NCBI RefSeq assembly: GCF_025136295.1
Contig: NZ_CP062788.1
Coordinates: 2,398,501-2,462,500, forward strand
DNA length: 64,000 bases
Source of the DNA: Aestuariispira ectoiniformans
Lineage (GTDB): Bacteria > Pseudomonadota > Alphaproteobacteria > UBA8366 > Aestuariispiraceae
Direction of reading: 5' to 3'
The translations under genes and the position numbers were made by a program. The notes under the pieces are model-generated. The model saw only the letters and a program-made list of their open reading frames with translations. It had not been told where the DNA came from and searched no databases. Shown here piece after piece: positions 33,322-42,536 of this stretch (positions within the stretch are counted from its first letter, which is position 1; each line of letters starts with the position of its first letter).

Positions 33322-34896
33322 ATGAAACGACTTTCAAAATTTGTCGCGGCGGCGGCGCTTGGGGCATCGGTGGCCCTGAGTGTGGCTTCCGGGGCCGCAT
33401 TGGCGCAGACGCCACCAAATGTACTGGTTGTTGGGCAGATTGCAGAGCCGAAGTCACTGGATCCGCAAACGGTGACGGCGCTGAACGACTCCCGTATTCT
33501 GATGAATATCTATGACGGGCTGGTGCGCTATAAGGATGGCACCCTGCAGCCTGTGCCGGCCCTGGCCAAATCCTGGACGATCAGTGACGATGGTCTGGTC
33601 TATACGTTCAAGCTTCGCGATGGTGTGAAATTTCACGATGGGTCGCCGTTCAATGCGGAAGCTGTGAAATTCACTTTCGACCGAATGCTGGATGAAAAGC
33701 ATCCCTATCACAATACCGGTCCGTTCCCGCTTTCCTTCTATTTCAGTGCCGTGGACAAGGTTGTGGCAAAGGATGACCTCACGGTCGAATTCACGCTGAA
33801 AGAGCCCTATGCGCCTTTCATGTCCAACCTTGCCCAGCCGACGGGGCTGATCGTATCGCCTGAAGCAGTCAAACAATACGGTAAGGATTTTGGCCGCCAT
33901 CCCTCCGGGACCGGTGCCTTCAAGTTTGCTGAATGGGAAAGCAATGCAAAGGTCGTCGCTGTCCGCAACGATGACTATTGGGGCGGCGCGCCCAAGTTGG
34001 AAGCGGTGGTCTTCCGCCCGATAACCGATGCGAATACCCGCGTCGCCGAAATGCTATCGGGTGGCATTGACATGATGGTCGAAGTGCCGCCGGATAACGT
34101 GGCAACCTTTGCCAGCGACGCCGGATATAAGGTGCAAGAGCAGGCGGGGCCCCATGTATGGTTCCTGATCCTGAATGCGAAAGAAGGTCCGATGGCGGAC
34201 AAACGCGTTCGGCAGGCGGTGAACTATGCAATCGACAAAAAGGCCTTGGTAAGCAACGTTTTGCAGGGCACTGCGGAAGTTGCGGCCGGTCCGACACCGC
34301 CAGCGTTCTCCTGGGCTTACAACGACAGTTTGCAGCCCTATCCCTATGATCCCGAAAAGGCGAAGATGCTGATCAAGGAAGCCGGGCAGGATGGTGCCGA
34401 TCTGACTTTCTATGTGACCGAAGGCGGTTCCGGGATGCTTGACCCCATTCCGATGGGGGCGGCCATCCAGGCGGACCTGGCCAAGGTTGGCCTGAATGTG
34501 AAGATCGAGACCTATGAATGGAATACCTTCCTGGGCAAGGTGAATCCGGGCCTGGAAGGCAAGGCCGATATGGCGGAAATGGCCTGGATGACCACCGACC
34601 CGGATACCCTGCCGTATCTTGCCCTGCGCAGTGCGGCATGGCCGGGCAAGGGGGGCTTTAATTCCGGCTATTATTCCAATCCGAAGGTGGACGAGTTGCT
34701 GGAGAAAGCACGCAGTTCCACAGACCAGAAGGAGCGGGCGCGCCTGTATAAGGAAATGCAGGAAATCGTTCGTGACGATGCGCCTTGGGCCTTTATTGCA
34801 AACTGGAAACAGAATGCGGTTACCAGTGCGCGGGTTGGCGGGTTCTCCCTGCAACCCTCCTTCTTCCTGATCCTTCAGGATGTGACGAAGAGCTAA
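33322..34896 (+). CDS. Peptide-type ABC transporter substrate-binding protein (SBP_bac_5)
   Basis: Periplasmic binding protein, 524 aa. Signal peptide of about 30 residues with cleavage near ALA-QT. The SBP_bac_5 family signature AKSWTISDDGLVYTFKLRDGVKFHDG is split here by naming only its ends: AKSWTISD at about residue 85 and GVKFHDGSPFNAEAV after it. GGGGGAAAGACG precedes the ATG. First gene of a six-gene run (binding protein, DppB, DppC-DppD fusion, DppF, regulator) divergent from an amidohydrolase. Substrates of this family range from peptides to nickel and glutathione. Confidence 0.93.
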   Translation: MKRLSKFVAAAALGASVALSVASGAALAQTPPNVLVVGQIAEPKSLDPQTVTALNDSRILMNIYDGLVRYKDGTLQPVPALAKSWTISDDGLVYTFKLRDGVKFHDGSPFNAEAVKFTFDRMLDEKHPYHNTGPFPLSFYFSAVDKVVAKDDLTVEFTLKEPYAPFMSNLAQPTGLIVSPEAVKQYGKDFGRHPSGTGAFKFAEWESNAKVVAVRNDDYWGGAPKLEAVVFRPITDANTRVAEMLSGGIDMMVEVPPDNVATFASDAGYKVQEQAGPHVWFLILNAKEGPMADKRVRQAVNYAIDKKALVSNVLQGTAEVAAGPTPPAFSWAYNDSLQPYPYDPEKAKMLIKEAGQDGADLTFYVTEGGSGMLDPIPMGAAIQADLAKVGLNVKIETYEWNTFLGKVNPGLEGKADMAEMAWMTTDPDTLPYLALRSAAWPGKGGFNSGYYSNPKVDELLEKARSSTDQKERARLYKEMQEIVRDDAPWAFIANWKQNAVTSARVGGFSLQPSFFLILQDVTKS

Positions 34897-34902
34897 CGGG
34901 AA

Positions 34903-34934
34903 AATAGCCGGACATCGGGTGATGTCCGGCTATT
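34903..34934 (+). promoter_or_regulatory. Hairpin between binding-protein and permease genes
   Basis: Perfect 14-bp stem, AATAGCCGGACATC (34903-34916) and GATGTCCGGCTATT (34921-34934), loop GGGT, seven bases after the stop. No T-run follows. Probably protects the 3' end of the binding-protein message or partly attenuates downstream transcription. Confidence 0.75.
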
Positions 34935-34958
34935 CCTGTCCAAGCGACGCAGGTCATT

Positions 34959-35906
34959 ATGTCCACATATATTTTAAAACGGCTTTTGTTCGCGGTGCCG
35001 GTTCTACTGGGCCTGTCCGTGATCGTTTTCCTTATAATGGCGATGATCCCGGGTGATCCGGCCACGGCCATTCTCGGCTCCTATGCGACACCGGAGAATG
35101 TGGCGCGGGTCAACAAGCAGTTGGGGTTGGATAAATCCTTGGTCGAGCAGTATTTTATCTGGCTCGGCAATATGCTGCATGGTGATTTTGGACGCTCCTA
35201 CAGCCTGAACCGGCCTGTCATTGATGAAGTGCTGGAACGGTTTGGTGCGACCTTGATCCTTGCCGGTACTTCTTTATTGCTTTGTTCCATTTTCGGACTT
35301 CTGGCCGGTGTTTTCTCTGCCGTGCGGCAGTTCGGCTGGGGTGACCGGATTATAACCTTTCTTGTCCTGATCGGTATTTCCCTGCCGTCCTTCTGGCTGG
35401 GGCTTTTGCTTATCCTCGGGTTTGCCGTGCAGTGGAAGTTGCTGCCGGCCAGCGGCATGTTCGCCATCTATGGCGGCGGTGACCTGCCGGATCTTTTACG
35501 GCATTTGCTGTTGCCATCGGTCACTTTGGCGGTTGTGGCGACCGGCGTTGTCGCGCGATTGACCCGTGCGGCGATGCTGGAGGTGCTGCGTCAGGACTAT
35601 ATCCGCACCGCCCGCGCCAAAGGTCTGAGCGAGCGGCGGGTGATCTATCGCCATGCCTTCAAGGCGGCGCTTGTCAACGTGATTCCGGTCATCGGCATCC
35701 AGGCCGGCTTCGTCCTGGGCGGTGCGGTCTATATCGAGACTGTTTTCCAGTGGCCGGGTATTGGCCGGATGCTGGTTCAGGCGATTGCCACCCGTGACCT
35801 GCTTCTGGTGCAGGGCGGGGTGCTGGTTGTGGCGGCCTCCTATGTTTTGTTCAATCTGCTGGCCGATGTGGTTCAGCACAAACTGGACCCGCGGTTGAAA
35901 TCATGA
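34959..35906 (+). CDS. Peptide-type ABC transporter permease DppB-like
   Basis: 315 aa, six membrane helices. The N-terminal ILKRLLFAVPVLLGLSVIVF helix and the GDPA loop are typical of DppB, and the EAA loop is IRTARAKGLSERRVIYRHAFKAAL at about residues 210-233. Its TGA overlaps the ATG of the next gene by four bases (ATGA). AGGTCATT precedes the start. Confidence 0.94.
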   Translation: MSTYILKRLLFAVPVLLGLSVIVFLIMAMIPGDPATAILGSYATPENVARVNKQLGLDKSLVEQYFIWLGNMLHGDFGRSYSLNRPVIDEVLERFGATLILAGTSLLLCSIFGLLAGVFSAVRQFGWGDRIITFLVLIGISLPSFWLGLLLILGFAVQWKLLPASGMFAIYGGGDLPDLLRHLLLPSVTLAVVATGVVARLTRAAMLEVLRQDYIRTARAKGLSERRVIYRHAFKAALVNVIPVIGIQAGFVLGGAVYIETVFQWPGIGRMLVQAIATRDLLLVQGGVLVVAASYVLFNLLADVVQHKLDPRLKS

Positions 35907-37810
35907 CTTCATCTGAGACAAAACGCGGTGGGCGGCCCTCATCCTGGGCTCTGTTCGCCAATAACCGTCTCGCGCTGGCGGGCGCGATCATCCTTGGTAT
36001 CATTCTGCTGCTGGCGCTTGTGACACCCATTCTGCCTTTGGCCTCGCCGGATGAAACAGCCCCGGCACATCGGCTGATCCGCCCGTTTCAGGATGGTACG
36101 ATGCTGGGCACCGATCATCTGGGCCGGGATTTGCTGTCGCGGTTGCTGTGGGGAACACAGGTCAGTATCGGTGTGGGCCTTTCCGCAACACTGGTCGCGG
36201 CCTTTTTCGGGTCGATGATCGGCCTTGTCGCCGGTTATGCCGGTGGCCGCACAGACAATATCATGATGCGTGGCATCGATATGGTTATGGCCTTTCCATA
36301 CATCCTGCTGGCCTTGGCGATTGTCGCCGTGCTTGGTCCGGGATTGATGAATGCGCTTTATGCCATTGCGGTGGTGAATATTCCGTTTTTCGCCAGGAAT
36401 ATCCGGGGAGTGACCTTGGGGCTTGCGCGCCGCGAGTTCATTGATGCGGCAAAGCTGTCGGGCAAAAGCAATACGCGAATACTGCTGACCGAAGTCCTGC
36501 CCAATGTTCTGCCTATCATTGTGATTACCATGTCTACGACAATCGGCTGGATGATTCTGGAAACGGCGGGGTTGAGCTTTCTGGGGCTGGGTGCACAGCC
36601 GCCGCAGGCGGACCTCGGCTCCATGCTGGGCGAAGGGCGCAAACTGTTATTCACGGCACCCCATGTCTCCATCATTCCGGGGTCGATGATTTTCCTGCTG
36701 GTGATGAGCATAAACCTGATGGGGGACGGTATTCGCGATGTGCTTGATCCACGACTGAAATCCGGCGCGTTGAGCCGCCCTGCTGCGGCAACGGCTGTTG
36801 CGCGGACAGACGCGCCCCGTGCCGCCGAAGCCGCGCCGACCAATGCACTGGAGGTGAGGGGGCTTCGCACGGAATTCCATGTGGGTCATGAGGTCTATAA
36901 GGCCGTCGGCGGCGTCAGCTTTGATCTGCGGCCTGGTGAGTGCCTGGGGCTGGTCGGGGAATCCGGTTCCGGCAAGTCGGTGACGGCCATGTCCCTTATG
37001 GGATTGGTGCCGACACCGCCGGGCAAGATTACAGGCGGTCAGGTGCTCTACGGAAAAGAAGACTTGCTGGATGCGCCGGTTAGCCGCTTGCAGCAGTTGC
37101 GTGGTGGCAAGGTCGCCTATGTCTTCCAGGACCCATTGTCCACCCTGCATCCGCTTTTTACCGTCGGGGATCAGATTGCCGAGGCCATCCGGGCCCATCA
37201 GCCGGTGTCCTATCGGCAGGCCTGGGACAGGGCGGTAGAGCTTCTGGATCAGGTTCGTATTCCGAGCGCGGCAGAGCGTGCCAAATGTTATCCCCACCAG
37301 TTGTCCGGCGGTATGCGCCAGCGCGTCGGCATTGCAATGGCCCTGGCCAATGATGCGGAAATCCTGATTGCGGACGAGCCGACAACGGCGCTGGATGTGA
37401 CAGTGCAGGCCCAGATACTCAAACTGTTACGGGAACTGCAGCAGGATACCGGGGCGGCCCTTCTGTTCATTACTCACGACTTTGGCGTCGTGTCTGAAAT
37501 CTGTGACCGTGTGGCCGTCATGTATGCAGGGCGGATTGTGGAGATGGGGGCAACCGATGATGTGCTGGAACGGCCTGCGCATCCCTATACCCGCAAGCTG
37601 ATTGACTGTGTGCCGGTCATGGGCAAGGCGGACAAGCGGTTGGACGCAATTCCCGGGTTGCCACCGGTGGTCAATAAATTGCCGGTCGGCTGTTCCTTCG
37701 CAGACCGTTGCCCGTTCAGCGAAGAGCGTTGCAAATCCAGTGATATTGATCTGACGTCTTTGGGGCAGAAAAGGGCCGTTCGCTGTGTCCGCCCGTTGGA
37801 GGCTGCATAA
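35903..37810 (+). CDS. DppC-DppD fusion: permease plus ATPase in one chain
   Basis: 635 aa joining a permease (residues 1-285) to an ATPase (about 312-635). The permease has [17 protein letters not shown] and the EAA loop [20 protein letters not shown]. An Ala-rich linker (about 286-310) connects to the ATPase, whose Walker A is GESGSGKS (from residue 352), signature [10 protein letters not shown], Walker [12 protein letters not shown] and H-loop FITHDFG. The C-terminal oligopeptide-transporter region with CSFADRCPF contains the Cys motif of DppD/OppD proteins. Fusion of this type is known but uncommon. A frameshift artefact is excluded by the continuous frame. Confidence 0.93.
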   Translation: MTSSETKRGGRPSSWALFANNRLALAGAIILGIILLLALVTPILPLASPDETAPAHRLIRPFQDGTMLGTDHLGRDLLSRLLWGTQVSIGVGLSATLVAAFFGSMIGLVAGYAGGRTDNIMMRGIDMVMAFPYILLALAIVAVLGPGLMNALYAIAVVNIPFFARNIRGVTLGLARREFIDAAKLSGKSNTRILLTEVLPNVLPIIVITMSTTIGWMILETAGLSFLGLGAQPPQADLGSMLGEGRKLLFTAPHVSIIPGSMIFLLVMSINLMGDGIRDVLDPRLKSGALSRPAAATAVARTDAPRAAEAAPTNALEVRGLRTEFHVGHEVYKAVGGVSFDLRPGECLGLVGESGSGKSVTAMSLMGLVPTPPGKITGGQVLYGKEDLLDAPVSRLQQLRGGKVAYVFQDPLSTLHPLFTVGDQIAEAIRAHQPVSYRQAWDRAVELLDQVRIPSAAERAKCYPHQLSGGMRQRVGIAMALANDAEILIADEPTTALDVTVQAQILKLLRELQQDTGAALLFITHDFGVVSEICDRVAVMYAGRIVEMGATDDVLERPAHPYTRKLIDCVPVMGKADKRLDAIPGLPPVVNKLPVGCSFADRCPFSEERCKSSDIDLTSLGQKRAVRCVRPLEAA

Positions 37811-38790
37811 TGAGAGATACCCTTCTGAAAGCGGAAAACCTGACCCGTACCTTCGGGGGTGGGAAAAACCTGTTCCGGATACCGCAACCTGCGGTTCATG
37901 CGGTCCGGTCTGTGGAACTGGATATTCACCAGGGAGAGACGCTTGGCATTGTTGGCGAATCCGGTTGCGGAAAGTCGACCTTGGCCCGCATGCTGGTTGG
38001 GTTGGATCATCCAACCGGTGGCGATATCCGGCTGGACGGTCAGTCTCTTTCGGCGCTTGCGGCAAAGGACAAGACAGCCTTGGCGCGGCAAATCCAATAT
38101 GTCTTTCAGGACCCGGTGAGTTCGCTTAACCCGCGCAAGACAATTCGCACGATCCTTGAGGCGCCGATGATCCATCTGTTGGGCCTGGGCAAGGCGGAAC
38201 GGGAAAAACGGATGGATGAGTTGATGGACGCGGTCAATCTGCGCCCCGAATTCCTGAGCCGTTACCCCCATGAATTTTCAGGCGGTCAGGCGCAACGGAT
38301 CGGGATTGCCAGGGCGTTGGCCGCCAAACCCCGTATTCTGGTTCTGGATGAGCCGGTTTCGGCGCTGGACGTATCGGTACAGGCGCAGGTGTTGAACCTT
38401 TTGGCTGACCTGAAAGAAGAACTCGGGCTTACTTATGTGTTTATCAGTCACGACCTGTCTGTGGTGGAAAGCATCAGTGACCGGGTTGCGGTGATGTATT
38501 TCGGGCGTGTCGTGGAAACAGCCTCCGCAGACGCGCTTTTCCGCGCGCCCAGGCATCCCTATACCAGATTGCTGTTTAATTCTGTTCCGTTGCCGGGCAA
38601 GAAGGGCGTGCAGGGTGAAGATGGTATGGCGGAACTGCCGGACCCGTTGAACCCGCCGCAAGGATGTGCCTTCGCACCACGTTGCCCTAAGGCGCAAGCC
38701 CGGTGTAAAGAGAGTGAGCCGTCGCTGACCGGTGAGGGCGGGGGGGACCATCTTGCCGCTTGTTATTACCCGTTAGCCGAAGAGAGATAA
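37810..38790 (+). CDS. Peptide-type ABC transporter ATP-binding protein DppF-like
   Basis: 326-aa second ATPase. Walker A GESGCGKST (about residue 54), Q-loop VFQDPVSSLNPR, signature FSGGQAQRIGIARA, Walker B LVLDEPVSALD, H-loop VFISHDLSV. The C-terminal oligopeptide region has CAFAPRCPKAQARC. Its ATG overlaps the TAA of the fusion gene by one base. Pairs with the ATPase half of that fusion. Confidence 0.94.
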   Translation: MRDTLLKAENLTRTFGGGKNLFRIPQPAVHAVRSVELDIHQGETLGIVGESGCGKSTLARMLVGLDHPTGGDIRLDGQSLSALAAKDKTALARQIQYVFQDPVSSLNPRKTIRTILEAPMIHLLGLGKAEREKRMDELMDAVNLRPEFLSRYPHEFSGGQAQRIGIARALAAKPRILVLDEPVSALDVSVQAQVLNLLADLKEELGLTYVFISHDLSVVESISDRVAVMYFGRVVETASADALFRAPRHPYTRLLFNSVPLPGKKGVQGEDGMAELPDPLNPPQGCAFAPRCPKAQARCKESEPSLTGEGGGDHLAACYYPLAEER

Positions 38791-38811
38791 CAATAAGAAA
38801 GTTTGTTGCAC

Positions 38812-39597
38812 GTGAGTGACGATACCAACCGTTCCAGCCTTTCCGGGACCTTGAGACAGCGCAAGGGGCGCAAACGTACGGACGAGATATGTGACCGTAT
38901 AAAGGACTGGATTGTCGACCGGGACATGACGCCCGGTGACCGGCTGCCTCAGGAACAGGCCCTGATTGAGGAGTTCGAGGCATCCAAGGGAACGGTGCGT
39001 GAGGCGCTGAAGTCGCTGGAGACGCAAGGGCTGATCCGCACGCGGACGGGGCCGGGCGGCGGCGCCTTCGTTGCGGAACTGGATGGCGGTCGCGCAATGG
39101 AGCTTCTTGCCAATTTCTTCTTTTTTAAACAGCCGACAATCAGCGACATTTATCAACTGCGCCGCCAGTTGGAACCGGAACTGGCGGCGAGTGTCGCGGG
39201 CCGTTTGAGTGAGGAAGACTTCAAGCGGCTCGAAGAGACGATGCGCCTCTATGATCATCCGGCCGCCAACCGGGGCGAAGAATATGAACAGCGTCTCGCG
39301 GAGCTTGATTTTCATACGGTCCTGGCCGAACTGTCTCCCAATCCGCTTCTGGGATTTATCTGCGGCTTCCTGCAGAACCTTCTGCAGAACCTGACCATTT
39401 GTAAGCACATCTACGAATCGCCCAATCCGGAACTGCGAGAACATGCCCTGCATTATCAGGTTCGCCTGATGCAAGCCCTGCGTGGTGCGAATGCTGAGGC
39501 GGCAAGAACCATCATGTACGAACATATGTGTGCCGCCCAGGCCTATATGGAGGCCTGTGAAGCCGAAGTCCGGCGTGGATTCCTTCGTATCGAATAA
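38812..39597 (+). CDS. FadR/GntR-family regulator with FCD domain
   Basis: 261 aa. The N-terminal GntR winged helix (about residues 20-85) contains DRLPQEQALIEEFEASKGTVREALKSL; the FCD effector domain (about 100-235) follows. Starts at GTG 38812 or TTG 38803, neither with a strong ribosome site. Lies 21 bases after dppF and so probably in the operon, a common layout for a substrate-responsive repressor. The twin palindromes at 33227-33271 are candidate operators, though they do not match the common FCD-type core TNGTNNNACNA. Confidence 0.85.
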   Translation: MSDDTNRSSLSGTLRQRKGRKRTDEICDRIKDWIVDRDMTPGDRLPQEQALIEEFEASKGTVREALKSLETQGLIRTRTGPGGGAFVAELDGGRAMELLANFFFFKQPTISDIYQLRRQLEPELAASVAGRLSEEDFKRLEETMRLYDHPAANRGEEYEQRLAELDFHTVLAELSPNPLLGFICGFLQNLLQNLTICKHIYESPNPELREHALHYQVRLMQALRGANAEAARTIMYEHMCAAQAYMEACEAEVRRGFLRIE

Positions 39598-39657
39598 GAC
39601 ACCGCTCATCTGAGGCCATTATCGCTTGAGGTCGCATTTTCTGTTGTGTTTCCCTAT

Positions 39658-39679
39658 TATATCTATTATTCCAGATATA
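39658..39679. promoter_or_regulatory. ArsR operator candidate overlapping arsR start
   Basis: TATATCT (39658-39664) and AGATATA (39673-39679) form an inverted repeat eight bases apart, similar in form to AT-rich ArsR/SmtB operators. The right arm ends on the A of the arsR ATG, and TATTAT (-10-like) sequences at 39655 and 39664 overlap the site. Repression by occlusion of the promoter is expected. Confidence 0.6.
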
Positions 39680-40032
39680 TGGAAAAGAATGACGCAATAG
39701 AAGCCCTGTCTGCCCTGGCGCAGGACGTGCGGTTGGATGTGTTCCGTCTGCTGGTCCGTGCGGGCCAGGATGGCATGAATGCTGGCGAGATCGCCGATGC
39801 CCTGTCGGTACGGCAGAATACGATGTCGACCAATCTGGCAATCCTGTCCCGTGCCGGACTGGTGAAAAGCGAGAGGCAGGGGCGAAGCATCCGTTATTTC
39901 GCGGATATGGACGGGATGCGCGGCCTGCTGTCCTTCATGATGGAGGATTGCTGCGGCGGACGCCCTGAGCTTTGTGCTCCCGCCCTTCAGGGGATTACCT
40001 GTGGCGGCCCTGAAACATGTGCAAAGGACTGA
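39679..40032 (+). CDS. arsR: ArsR-family metalloregulator
   Basis: 117 aa, winged helix-turn-helix (about residues 5-85) with LSVRQNTMSTNLAILSRAGLVKSERQGRS as recognition region, described in part. The C-terminal tail is Cys-rich, with EDCCGG, ELCAP, ITCGG and ETCAKD, and likely binds As(III) through thiols; the classic ELCVCDL pattern of E. coli ArsR is absent. The same operon encodes GAPDH and ArsJ, so it is taken as the arsenic-responsive repressor. No Shine-Dalgarno sequence precedes the ATG, so leaderless translation is possible; a GTG at 39646 is the alternative. Confidence 0.85.
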   Translation: MEKNDAIEALSALAQDVRLDVFRLLVRAGQDGMNAGEIADALSVRQNTMSTNLAILSRAGLVKSERQGRSIRYFADMDGMRGLLSFMMEDCCGGRPELCAPALQGITCGGPETCAKD

Positions 40033-40036
40033 ATGA

Positions 40037-41047
40037 ATGACTGTTCGTGTTGGCATTAACGGCTTCGGCCGCATGGGTAAGCTTGTTCTGCGCGCGGCCT
40101 GGGGGCTGCCTGACGTCGAGATTGTGCATATCAACGAACCAAAGGGCGGGGCGGCCTGTGCGGCGCATCTGCTGGAGTTCGATACGGTTCACGGTCGCTG
40201 GGCGCATGATATTGCATCCACTGACGACGGTATCGTGGTTGACGGAAAACCTATCACCTTTTCCGAGGAGACTGCACCGGATGCAGTCAACTGGGGAGAG
40301 CGGGGCGTTGACGTCCTGCTGGAATGCTCCGGGAAGTATCGTACCGATGAGGCGTTGCAGCCTTTCTTTGATAGCGGTGTGAAGAAACTTCTGGTTGCCT
40401 GCCCGGTGAAGACAGGCGATGCGCTGAATATCGTCTATGGTGTGAATGATCATCTATACGATCCGGACCGTCATCACATCCTGACCGCGGCTTCCTGTAC
40501 CACCAACTGCCTGGCGCCTGTCGTGAAAGTGATTCATGAGGCCTTTGGCATCAAACATGGATCGATCACGACCATCCATGATGTCACCAATACCCAGGTG
40601 GTGGTCGATGCGCCGCACAAGGACCTGCGTCGTGCGCGTTCAGGGCTTAACTCGCTGATCCCGACGACAACGGGGTCGGCAACGGCAATTACGCTGATCT
40701 ACCCGGAATTGAAGGGCAAGCTGGATGGGCATGCAGTCCGTGTTCCGCTTTTGACCGGATCGCTGACGGATTGTGTTTTCGAATTGTCCAAAGCGACTAC
40801 CGTCGAAGAGGTGAATGCCCTGTTTCAGCAGGCCGCATCGGACGCGCTGGAAGGCATCCTCGGATATGAAGCCCGGCCGCTTGTGTCGAGCGATTTCGTC
40901 AATGATCCGCGTTCCAGCATCATCGACGGCCCCAGCACGATGGTTGTGAACGGCACGCAGCTCAAGGTCTATGCATGGTACGACAACGAGTGGGGGTATG
41001 TCTGCCGGATGACAGATATCCTGCGAAAAGTCGCTGGTGCGATGTAG
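40037..41047 (+). CDS. ArsJ-associated glyceraldehyde-3-phosphate dehydrogenase
   Basis: 336-aa type I GAPDH: Rossmann motif [10 protein letters not shown] at residues 7-16, catalytic Cys154 in [10 protein letters not shown], catalytic His in the TIHDVTN region and substrate Arg in LRRARS. In arsJ operons such an enzyme uses arsenate in place of phosphate to make 1-arseno-3-phosphoglycerate, which ArsJ exports. It lies between arsR (four-base gap) and arsJ, so this dedicated role is much more likely than a glycolytic role. The paired partner is the membrane protein encoded next. Confidence 0.92.
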   Translation: MTVRVGINGFGRMGKLVLRAAWGLPDVEIVHINEPKGGAACAAHLLEFDTVHGRWAHDIASTDDGIVVDGKPITFSEETAPDAVNWGERGVDVLLECSGKYRTDEALQPFFDSGVKKLLVACPVKTGDALNIVYGVNDHLYDPDRHHILTAASCTTNCLAPVVKVIHEAFGIKHGSITTIHDVTNTQVVVDAPHKDLRRARSGLNSLIPTTTGSATAITLIYPELKGKLDGHAVRVPLLTGSLTDCVFELSKATTVEEVNALFQQAASDALEGILGYEARPLVSSDFVNDPRSSIIDGPSTMVVNGTQLKVYAWYDNEWGYVCRMTDILRKVAGAM

Positions 41048-41076
41048 CGCGGTCGGTAAAGAAAGGGCGACAACAA

Positions 41077-42330
41077 ATGACGGACCGGCGGACCTATGCC
41101 GCAGTGACGGCTGCCTATTGGGCTTTTACGCTGACCGACGGGGCCTTGCGTATGCTGGTGCTGTTGCATTTCCATCGGCTCGGGTTTTCGCCTTTTGATC
41201 TGGCCATGCTGTTCCTGCTTTACGAGGCAATGGGCGTGCTGACAAATTTTGTCGGCGGCTGGATCGGATCGCGTTTCGGGTTGCGGATGACCCTGTTTGC
41301 CGGGTTGGCCATCCAGATTGCGGCCCTTGTCATGCTGTCGCTGGTTCACGATGAATGGGCGCTGGGCCTGTCGGTCGCCTATGTTATGGGCGCGCAGGCC
41401 CTGTCCGGTGTGGCAAAAGATCTGACCAAGATGAGTTCGAAAAGCGCGGTCAAGCTTGTGGCAGGCCCGGACAAACCCTCCGGTCAAAGCACCTTGTTCA
41501 AATGGGTTGCCTTGCTGACCGGTTCAAAAAACGCATTGAAGGGGCTTGGCTTCCTGTTGGGGGGCGTGCTTTTGACCTGGGCCGGGTTTGCGCCCTCGCT
41601 ATGGGCGATGGCGCTGATGTTGGGTGGTGTCCTGGCCTTTGCCCTGCTGTTGGTAAAGCAGGACCTGGGCAAGTCAAAATCAAAGATCAAAGGGCGGGAG
41701 CTTTTCTCCAAATCCCGCGAGATCAATATCCTTTCCTTCGCGCGGGTGTTTCTGTTTGCCGCCCGTGATGTCTGGTTTGTTGTTGCCCTGCCGGTGTTTC
41801 TCTATTCGCATCTGGGGTGGAGTTTTGATCAGGTGGGCGCGTTCATGGCCGTCTGGGTGATTGGATATGGTGTTGTACAGGCTTTCGTGCCGCGCATCAC
41901 CCGGCGTGCCAGGGATGCCCATACGGCAGCGATCTCTGCCAGGGTTTGGGGCGCCATTCTTGCAATTATCCCGGCACTGATCGCGTCCGGAATCATAGTG
42001 GCGGGGCAGGGGGGTACTTTCATCTTTACAGCACCACAGGTCCTGATTGGCGGATTGCTGGTTTTCGGTGCTGTTTTTGCGATCAATTCGTCGCTGCATT
42101 CCTATTTGATCGTGGCCTATTCCGATACGGACAAGGTCGCGTTGAATGTAGGGTTTTATTATATGGCAAATGCAGTGGGCCGTCTTGCAGGGACGCTGTT
42201 GTCGGGGATTGTCTACCAGGAAGCCGGGCTGACCGGCTGTCTGGTCGCCTCGACTTTTATGGTTGCCGTCGCTGGCATCTCTGCTTGTTTCCTCTCGCCG
42301 GACAGAAAATCAGTCGGAACCTTCTCCTGA
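41077..42330 (+). CDS. arsJ: Organoarsenical efflux permease ArsJ (MFS)
   Basis: 417-aa major-facilitator protein with about 12 helices. ArsJ-type sequence includes ALTDGALRMLVLLHFHRLG-like start (here TLTDGALRMLVLLHFHRLG), FEAxGVLTNFVGGWIGSRFG and the conserved SGVAKDLTKMSSKSAVK loop between helices. Exports 1-arseno-3-phosphoglycerate made by the adjacent GAPDH, giving arsenate resistance without reduction. A longer frame from 40975 overlaps the GAPDH gene and is not used; GAAAGGGCGA precedes the ATG at 41077. No arsC or acr3 is in the window. Confidence 0.92.
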   Translation: MTDRRTYAAVTAAYWAFTLTDGALRMLVLLHFHRLGFSPFDLAMLFLLYEAMGVLTNFVGGWIGSRFGLRMTLFAGLAIQIAALVMLSLVHDEWALGLSVAYVMGAQALSGVAKDLTKMSSKSAVKLVAGPDKPSGQSTLFKWVALLTGSKNALKGLGFLLGGVLLTWAGFAPSLWAMALMLGGVLAFALLLVKQDLGKSKSKIKGRELFSKSREINILSFARVFLFAARDVWFVVALPVFLYSHLGWSFDQVGAFMAVWVIGYGVVQAFVPRITRRARDAHTAAISARVWGAILAIIPALIASGIIVAGQGGTFIFTAPQVLIGGLLVFGAVFAINSSLHSYLIVAYSDTDKVALNVGFYYMANAVGRLAGTLLSGIVYQEAGLTGCLVASTFMVAVAGISACFLSPDRKSVGTFS

Positions 42331-42377
42331 CAGAGACTGTGTTATTCTTTAGCTTGCGAACAAAAGTAGATCATTTG

Positions 42378-42406
42378 TTGACAGGTTGAAATAATCTTCC
42401 TAAAAC
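42378..42406 (+). promoter_or_regulatory. Sigma70-type promoter of Bcr/CflA gene
   Basis: TTGACA (42378-42383) and TAAAAC (42401-42406) with a 17-base spacer. A short hairpin GGGCC (42420-42424) / GGCCC (42432-42436) follows in the leader, so the hairpin may attenuate, or belong to the arsJ end. Confidence 0.5.
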
Positions 42407-42536
42407 CCTATCTCTTGTCGGGCCTTTACTTGGCCCTCTTTCAGTATTTTTCCCGCTTCTGTTTGGCGCGCATACCTATTTTGGGGTATTCGTGGTGGGG
42501 GCGGTCTTGCAAAAAAACAAAACAAATGGCGGTACA

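Noticed and set aside
40037-41047. Glycolytic glyceraldehyde-3-phosphate dehydrogenase
   Set aside because: It lies between arsR and arsJ, the standard place for the dedicated arsenate-using enzyme.
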